This document shows, piece by piece, positions 7,827 to 10,169 of a stretch of 10,169 nucleotides of DNA. Below the pieces are notes generated by a model. The model was not told where the DNA came from. It worked only from the letters and a program-made list of their open reading frames with translations, and did not search any database. The position numbers and the translations under genes are program-made. How positions within the stretch are numbered: position 1 is the first letter of the stretch; every line of letters begins with the position of its first letter. Origin of the DNA: Propionibacteriaceae bacterium (GTDB taxonomy: Bacteria; Actinomycetota; Actinomycetes; Propionibacteriales; Propionibacteriaceae); contig JAUNUL010000032.1 in the NCBI GenBank assembly GCA_030538175.1, forward strand, positions 2,729 to 12,897, in the 5' to 3' direction.

Positions 7827-8135
7827 TCAGGCCTCGATGCCGGTGACTTTGACTTGGGTGTAGCGCTGGCGATGGCCCTGACGCTTCTTGTACCCAGTCT
7901 TGTTCTTGTACTTCTGGATCCGGATCTTCGGACCCTTGGTCTCCGCCAGCACCTCAGCGGTGACCGTGGCCTTGCCCAGCGAGTCGGAGTCCGAGGTGAC
8001 GGTTTCGCCGTCGACCAACAGCACCGGCTGCAAATTGACATTGGAGCCGACCTCGTCGGTGACCTTGTCGATCTCGACGACGTCGCCCACGGCAACCTTG
8101 TGCTGGCGGCCGCCACTACGCACGATCGCGTACAC
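7827..8135 (-). CDS. rplU: 50S ribosomal protein L21
   Basis: L21 is an RNA-binding protein of the 50S subunit. The 102-residue product has the usual size and motifs: [17 protein letters not shown] at the N-terminus, VLLVDGE in the middle, and [20 protein letters not shown] near the C-terminus, which carries the conserved basic signature. The frame is open upstream to an ATG at 8288, but that would add 51 unrelated residues and would start inside the -35 box of the promoter. I therefore chose GTG at 8133-8135, which gives the family's normal N-terminus and has GTAGG about 6 bp upstream. It is the first gene of the rplU-rpmA-(obgE-proB) unit. Confidence 0.96.
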   Translation of the reverse strand: MYAIVRSGGRQHKVAVGDVVEIDKVTDEVGSNVNLQPVLLVDGETVTSDSDSLGKATVTAEVLAETKGPKIRIQKYKNKTGYKKRQGHRQRYTQVKVTGIEA

Positions 8136-8259
8136 GCCTGACCTACTCTCTGTCTTCGTCGGTGAGCCACTCGTCTCGCAGGACAGCAATCGAACCGGCT
8201 CGGGTCTATGGGGGGCGTTCGGATCACGCGACGGCATGACCGCAGAACACCGAGGGCCT
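8136..8259 (-). other. 5' leader of the rplU transcript
   Basis: With transcription starting near 8252, the leader is about 117 nt, long for a simple operon. A five-base pairing CTGTC (8182-8186) with GACAG (8150-8154) would enclose a small GTGGCTCAC hairpin and end just before the ribosome-binding site. This could be an autoregulatory ribosomal-protein leader, but the pairing is short and I cannot match it to a known leader family. No coding capacity is apparent. Confidence 0.25.
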
Positions 8260-8288
8260 AATGTACGCCGGCACAGCTCGTGGGTCAA
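8260..8288 (-). promoter_or_regulatory. Housekeeping sigma-factor promoter for rplU-rpmA-obgE-proB
   Basis: On the minus strand TTGACC (8283-8288) and TACATT (8260-8265) are separated by exactly 17 bp, close to the consensus for the principal sigma factor. It lies between the XRE gene stop (8330) and rplU and points at rplU. Predicted transcription start is near 8252. Confidence 0.75.
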
Positions 8289-8309
8289 ACCGGAGCGTCA
8301 GCTGGCCGC

Positions 8310-8325
8310 CCGGCGCCGGCGCCGG
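8310..8325. repeat. 16-bp perfect GC palindrome after the XRE regulator gene
   Basis: CCGGCGCCGGCGCCGG is fully self-complementary and lies 5 bp beyond the stop of the XRE gene. It could fold as a short GC hairpin and slow transcription, but no U-tract follows on the minus strand. It may equally be a chance product of GC-rich DNA. Confidence 0.4.
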
Positions 8326-8329
8326 ACCA

Positions 8330-8758
8330 TCAGCGTGCGTGGCGTTGGCGCAGGCTCCGATAGACCCCGAGCACTACTTCTTTTTCCTCATCGGTCAGGA
8401 CCGGGTCGGCCAGGATCGCCGTTTCCGCACCCGTCTGTTCCGACGGATCGGGCGTCTCCAACACCCCGGACTGACTCAACAGGTATTCAGTGGAGATGTT
8501 CAGCGCCTCAGCGATAGAGCGGACAACCTTCAGCGAAGGCTGATGCAGGCCGCGTTCGATCTGGCTGAGATAGGCATTCGACACGTTGCTCAGCGCCGCG
8601 AGCTGCCGAAGCGACATCGCCGACAGTTGCCGCTGGGCCCGGATGAACGAACCCATGGAGGGGCTGTTCAGCAACGACTCCGGGCGGGGATTCTTTCGTC
8701 CCCCGGTCGCCGCGGTCACATCAGGGGCTTGACCGGGGACCGGCTTGGCGGAGGTCAC
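8330..8758 (-). CDS. XRE-family helix-turn-helix regulator, divergent from the phasin-like gene
   Basis: A 142-residue cytoplasmic DNA-binding protein. Residues 1-34 are a polar, Pro/Ser-rich arm. The HTH domain spans about 35-96, with SLRQLAALSNVSNAYLSQIE (49-68) giving the two helices and GLHQPSLKVVRSIAEALNIS (70-89) completing the fold. The C-terminal part has ILADPVLTDEEKEVVLGVYR (115-134), which resembles the tail of actinobacterial XRE regulators found beside HbhA/phasin-like genes. The start is GTG at 8756-8758, with GGAG 5 bp upstream; the next in-frame ATG (residue 35) has no ribosome-binding site. No ligand domain is visible, so the signal sensed is unknown. Divergence from the gene at 9035 suggests it controls that gene and itself, though this is inferred only from position. 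Confidence 0.9.
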   Translation of the reverse strand: MTSAKPVPGQAPDVTAATGGRKNPRPESLLNSPSMGSFIRAQRQLSAMSLRQLAALSNVSNAYLSQIERGLHQPSLKVVRSIAEALNISTEYLLSQSGVLETPDPSEQTGAETAILADPVLTDEEKEVVLGVYRSLRQRHAR

Positions 8759-8834
8759 GTTGACTCCTCTCTCCGCAGAACATCTCCTTAAGACTCTAGG
8801 CCGAAGAATCGGCGCAAAGCCTGACGCATCCTGG

Positions 8835-8864
8835 TTGATACGTGCGTGCTGATCAGGTGTTCAA
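8835..8864 (-). promoter_or_regulatory. Candidate promoter for the XRE regulator gene
   Basis: On the minus strand TTGAAC (8859-8864) and TATCAA (8835-8840) are 18 bp apart. This would start transcription near 8828 and give a leader of about 70 nt. The spacer contains the palindrome CTGATCAG (8849-8856), a possible autoregulatory operator. Confidence 0.5.
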
Positions 8865-8880
8865 TCACTGCCAACCCGCC

Positions 8881-8953
8881 GAATGGAACACTACCCGACG
8901 CCCGGTTTCCTTGCTCACATTGAGAAACAGCGGGTCGTGCCCTGGAATGGAAC
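8881..8953. repeat. Direct repeat GAATGGAAC in the divergent promoter region
   Basis: GAATGGAAC occurs at 8881-8889 and again at 8945-8953. One copy lies upstream of each divergent promoter: 16 bp behind the regulator -35 and 7 bp before the phasin -35. This would suit binding sites for a shared regulator such as the adjacent XRE protein. A 9-bp repeat can also occur by chance in a region of this size. Confidence 0.3.
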
Positions 8954-8960
8954 GGCTTGA

Positions 8961-8990
8961 TTGACTTCCCAAGCACCCGCTGCGTAGTAT
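8961..8990 (+). promoter_or_regulatory. Promoter for the phasin/HbhA-like gene
   Basis: TTGACT (8961-8966) and TAGTAT (8985-8990) are 18 bp apart and close to consensus. Transcription should start near 8997, leaving a short leader of about 38 nt with AAGGGA as ribosome-binding site. This suggests strong expression. Confidence 0.75.
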
Positions 8991-9034
8991 TTCAATCGTT
9001 CCGCCAAGGACACAAGCCACACGAAGGGATCACC

Positions 9035-9589
9035 ATGAACATCACCGAGCAGTACTACTCGAACGCCAAGGAAGCTCAGGCCAAGTGGGCCGAGGCCGTG
9101 AAGTCTGTCTTCGACGAGACCAAGAAGGCCTTCGACGGCCAGACCCTCACCGTTGACGCTGGCGCTGCCAACGAGCGCGTTCAGCAGGGCATCGACCAGG
9201 TCTTCGACTTCTGGGCCAAGGCCATCGAGTTCAACCGCGACCTGGCCAAGAAGGTTGCCGACGCCAACGTTGAGTACCTGAACGTTCTGCAGCGTCAGGC
9301 TGAGGCTGCCGGCGAGCAGGCTCTGGCCAAGTTCGAAGAGGCCCGTCAGCGTGCCGAGAAGGTTGCCAACGAGACCCAGGACGCGCTGGCCAAGTCCGCC
9401 GCTGAGCTCGAGAACTCCGCCACCCAGGTTGCCGAGCGTGCGACCCAGCAGTTCGAGAAGAACGTCAACGCTGCTGCTGAGCAGACCGTCAAGATGAGCC
9501 AGAAGGCTGCCGAGCAGACCGAGAAGGCTGCCGCTGAGGCTGAGAAGGCCACCACCCGCGCTCGCACCTCCGCCACCAAGCAGGCCTGA
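9035..9589 (+). CDS. Phasin/HbhA-like alpha-helical protein
   Basis: A 184-residue protein made almost entirely of Ala, Glu, Lys and Gln. The N-terminal part (1-85) is amphipathic, with aromatic residues in YYSNAKEAQAKWAEAVKSVF and DQVFDFWAKAIEFNRDLAKK, as in phasins that coat polyhydroxyalkanoate granules. The rest (about 86-175) reads as a long coiled coil. The C-terminus is Ala/Lys/Arg/Thr-rich (EKATTRARTSATKQA), recalling HbhA of mycobacteria and PhaF-type tails that bind DNA or polyanions. No signal peptide or membrane segment is visible. The frame extends upstream to an ATG at 8957, but that lies before the promoter, so I chose ATG 9035-9037 with AAGGGA about 6 bp upstream. Codons such as AAG, GAG, AAC and GCT/GCC are strongly preferred, consistent with high expression. 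Granule coat versus surface adhesin cannot be separated from sequence alone. Confidence 0.85.
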   Translation: MNITEQYYSNAKEAQAKWAEAVKSVFDETKKAFDGQTLTVDAGAANERVQQGIDQVFDFWAKAIEFNRDLAKKVADANVEYLNVLQRQAEAAGEQALAKFEEARQRAEKVANETQDALAKSAAELENSATQVAERATQQFEKNVNAAAEQTVKMSQKAAEQTEKAAAEAEKATTRARTSATKQA

Positions 9590-9615
9590 GCTTAAAAAGA
9601 CAGACCCCGGAGGTC

Positions 9616-9629
9616 GAGTCAGCTGACTC
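9616..9629. repeat. 14-bp perfect palindrome GAGTCAGCTGACTC
   Basis: A perfect dyad 27 bp after the phasin stop codon. It is not followed by a U-tract on either strand, so it is not a terminator by itself. It could be a protein-binding site or a small RNA hairpin. Confidence 0.5.
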
Positions 9630-9643
9630 TTCTTCGTGGACTG

Positions 9644-9690
9644 GGGCCCCATCCGTGATCCGGGTGGGGCCCTGCCGCTCCCTTTTGCGG
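9644..9690 (+). terminator. First hairpin after the phasin gene, possible weak terminator
   Basis: GGGCCCCATCCG (9644-9655) pairs with CGGGTGGGGCCC (9661-9672), 12 bp with one G-U pair and a 5-base loop. Pyrimidine-rich sequence ending in CTTTT follows about 9 bp later, a poor U-tract. Its core resembles the second hairpin (CCCCATCCGT followed by TGGGG). Confidence 0.45.
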
Positions 9691-9693
9691 GTT

Positions 9694-9733
9694 AACCCCA
9701 TCCGTCATCACGGATGGGGTTTTCTGTCTTTTC
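9694..9733 (+). terminator. Intrinsic terminator of the phasin-like gene
   Basis: AACCCCATCCG (9694-9704) and CGGATGGGGTT (9711-9721) form a perfect 11-bp stem with loop TCATCA, followed at once by TTCTGTCTTTT. This is a textbook rho-independent terminator on the plus strand. On the minus strand it is followed by TTAACC rather than a T-run, so it would serve the convergent gene at 9781 poorly. Confidence 0.88.
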
Positions 9734-9780
9734 TGGACGCGTACCGGCGTCCCACCACCAAGGACACACCCGTCGGCGAA

Positions 9781-10169
9781 TCAAACGGGCAGGTGCTCCC
9801 CCAACCAATCACCGGTCCGCTGCCAGGCCAGCGCCGCAGCCTCGTGGTCATGCAACGGTCCGTCGTCGTTGTCGAAGGCATGATCTGCCCCCGGATAGGT
9901 CAGGAACGTCGTCGCTTCCTGCCGGGTGAGCACGGATTCGAGGTACGCGACCGTGGTCGCGTCGATGTACTGATCCGACAGGCCGAAGTGGTGCAGACTC
10001 GGCGCAGACACCGTCTCGGCATCCACCAGTCGCGGCAATGCCGAACCATAGAAGCTGACGAGCGCCTCCACCCCTTGGCCGCCACCATGCGGGGTCTCAA
10101 GCTCAGCCGCGATGCTGTAGCCAAGTCCCCCACCGAAGCAGAACCCGACGATGCCGACACCCCCGGTCA
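9781..10169 (-). CDS. Dienelactone hydrolase family protein, 5' end outside window
   Basis: Only the last 128 residues are in the window; the frame stays open to the right edge. Visible motifs are GVGIVGFCFGGGLG, with the catalytic Cys in the G-x-C-x-G-G elbow (visible residue 10), HHFGLSDQYID with the candidate catalytic Asp (65), and YPGADHAFDN with the catalytic His (96). This is the Cys-His-Asp triad of carboxymethylenebutenolidase-type alpha/beta hydrolases. The family usually has about 230-240 residues, so roughly the N-terminal 110 are missing. Typical members open dienelactone in chlorocatechol breakdown, but most genomic copies are of unknown substrate, so no pathway is assigned. A short GTG-started frame from 10071 is only an internal part of this gene. 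It converges on the phasin gene. Confidence 0.92.
   Translation of the reverse strand, partial: TGGVGIVGFCFGGGLGYSIAAELETPHGGGQGVEALVSFYGSALPRLVDAETVSAPSLHHFGLSDQYIDATTVAYLESVLTRQEATTFLTYPGADHAFDNDDGPLHDHEAAALAWQRTGDWLGEHLPV

Larger units (their letters stand above)
9595..9732. repeat. 10-bp inverted repeat enclosing the whole 3' region of the phasin gene
   Basis: AAAAGACAGA (9595-9604) and its exact complement TCTGTCTTTT (9723-9732) bracket everything between the stop codon and the end of the terminator. Inside each arm, CCCC (9605-9608) could also pair with GGGG (9716-9719) past a small bulge. The outer pairing would compete with the terminator stem. Confidence 0.55.

Noticed and set aside
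8136..8288. 51-residue N-terminal extension of L21
   Set aside because: It would begin within the -35 box of a near-consensus promoter and add sequence unlike any L21; GTG at 8135 gives the normal 102 residues.
8697..8788. Short 20-codon frame starting ATG after AAGGAG in the leader of the XRE gene
   Set aside because: AAGGAG directly abuts the ATG with no spacing, so it cannot work as a ribosome-binding site for it; the product has no recognisable features.
8957..9034. 26-residue N-terminal extension of the phasin-like protein
   Set aside because: The upstream ATG precedes the promoter at 8961-8990 and so would not be transcribed; ATG 9035 has a clear ribosome-binding site.

Overview
The window looks like chromosomal DNA of a high-GC Gram-positive bacterium (Actinomycetota). 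The evidence is the strong G/C bias at third codon positions, the conserved block rplU-rpmA-obgE-proB, and an XRE regulator divergent from an Ala/Lys/Glu-rich phasin/HbhA-like protein. A member of Propionibacteriales is my guess, but nothing in the sequence fixes the genus. I saw no phage, insertion sequence, CRISPR or tRNA features.

Right to left, because most genes are on the minus strand. (1) 9781-10169: the 3' part of a dienelactone-hydrolase family gene (-). (2) 9590-9780: a structured intergenic region with two related hairpins, the second a clear intrinsic terminator for the plus-strand gene before it. (3) 9035-9589: a phasin/HbhA-like coiled-coil protein (+) with its own good promoter. 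(4) 8330-8758: an XRE-type regulator (-), divergent from the phasin gene across 276 bp that holds a promoter for each direction. (5) 8288-4655: a housekeeping block (-) with a strong promoter (TTGACC-N17-TACATT), then rplU (L21), rpmA (L27), a hairpin with a U-rich tail, obgE (Obg GTPase with a repetitive acidic tail) and proB (glutamate 5-kinase, start codon overlapping the obgE stop). (6) 4514-1: an ABC importer operon (-) with a lipoprotein binding protein, two permeases, a PotA/FbpC-like ATPase with a TOBE domain, and an alkaline-phosphatase-superfamily hydrolase that runs off the left edge. Every junction in this operon overlaps (1, 16, 4 and 8 bp), so the five genes are almost certainly co-translated.

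How they work together. The ABC operon reads as an uptake-and-degrade module. The hydrolase shows no signal peptide, so it probably acts in the cytoplasm on what the importer brings in. An organophosphate or phosphonate substrate is the natural hypothesis but is unproven. The regulator/phasin pair looks like a local regulatory unit for a storage-granule or surface protein. The rplU-proB block is ordinary ribosome and GTPase housekeeping, with a likely partial terminator that lowers obgE-proB expression relative to the two ribosomal proteins.

Most of the window is conventional. The points most worth a second look are the importer-hydrolase coupling, two near-perfect palindromes upstream of it, and the nested hairpins after the phasin gene.
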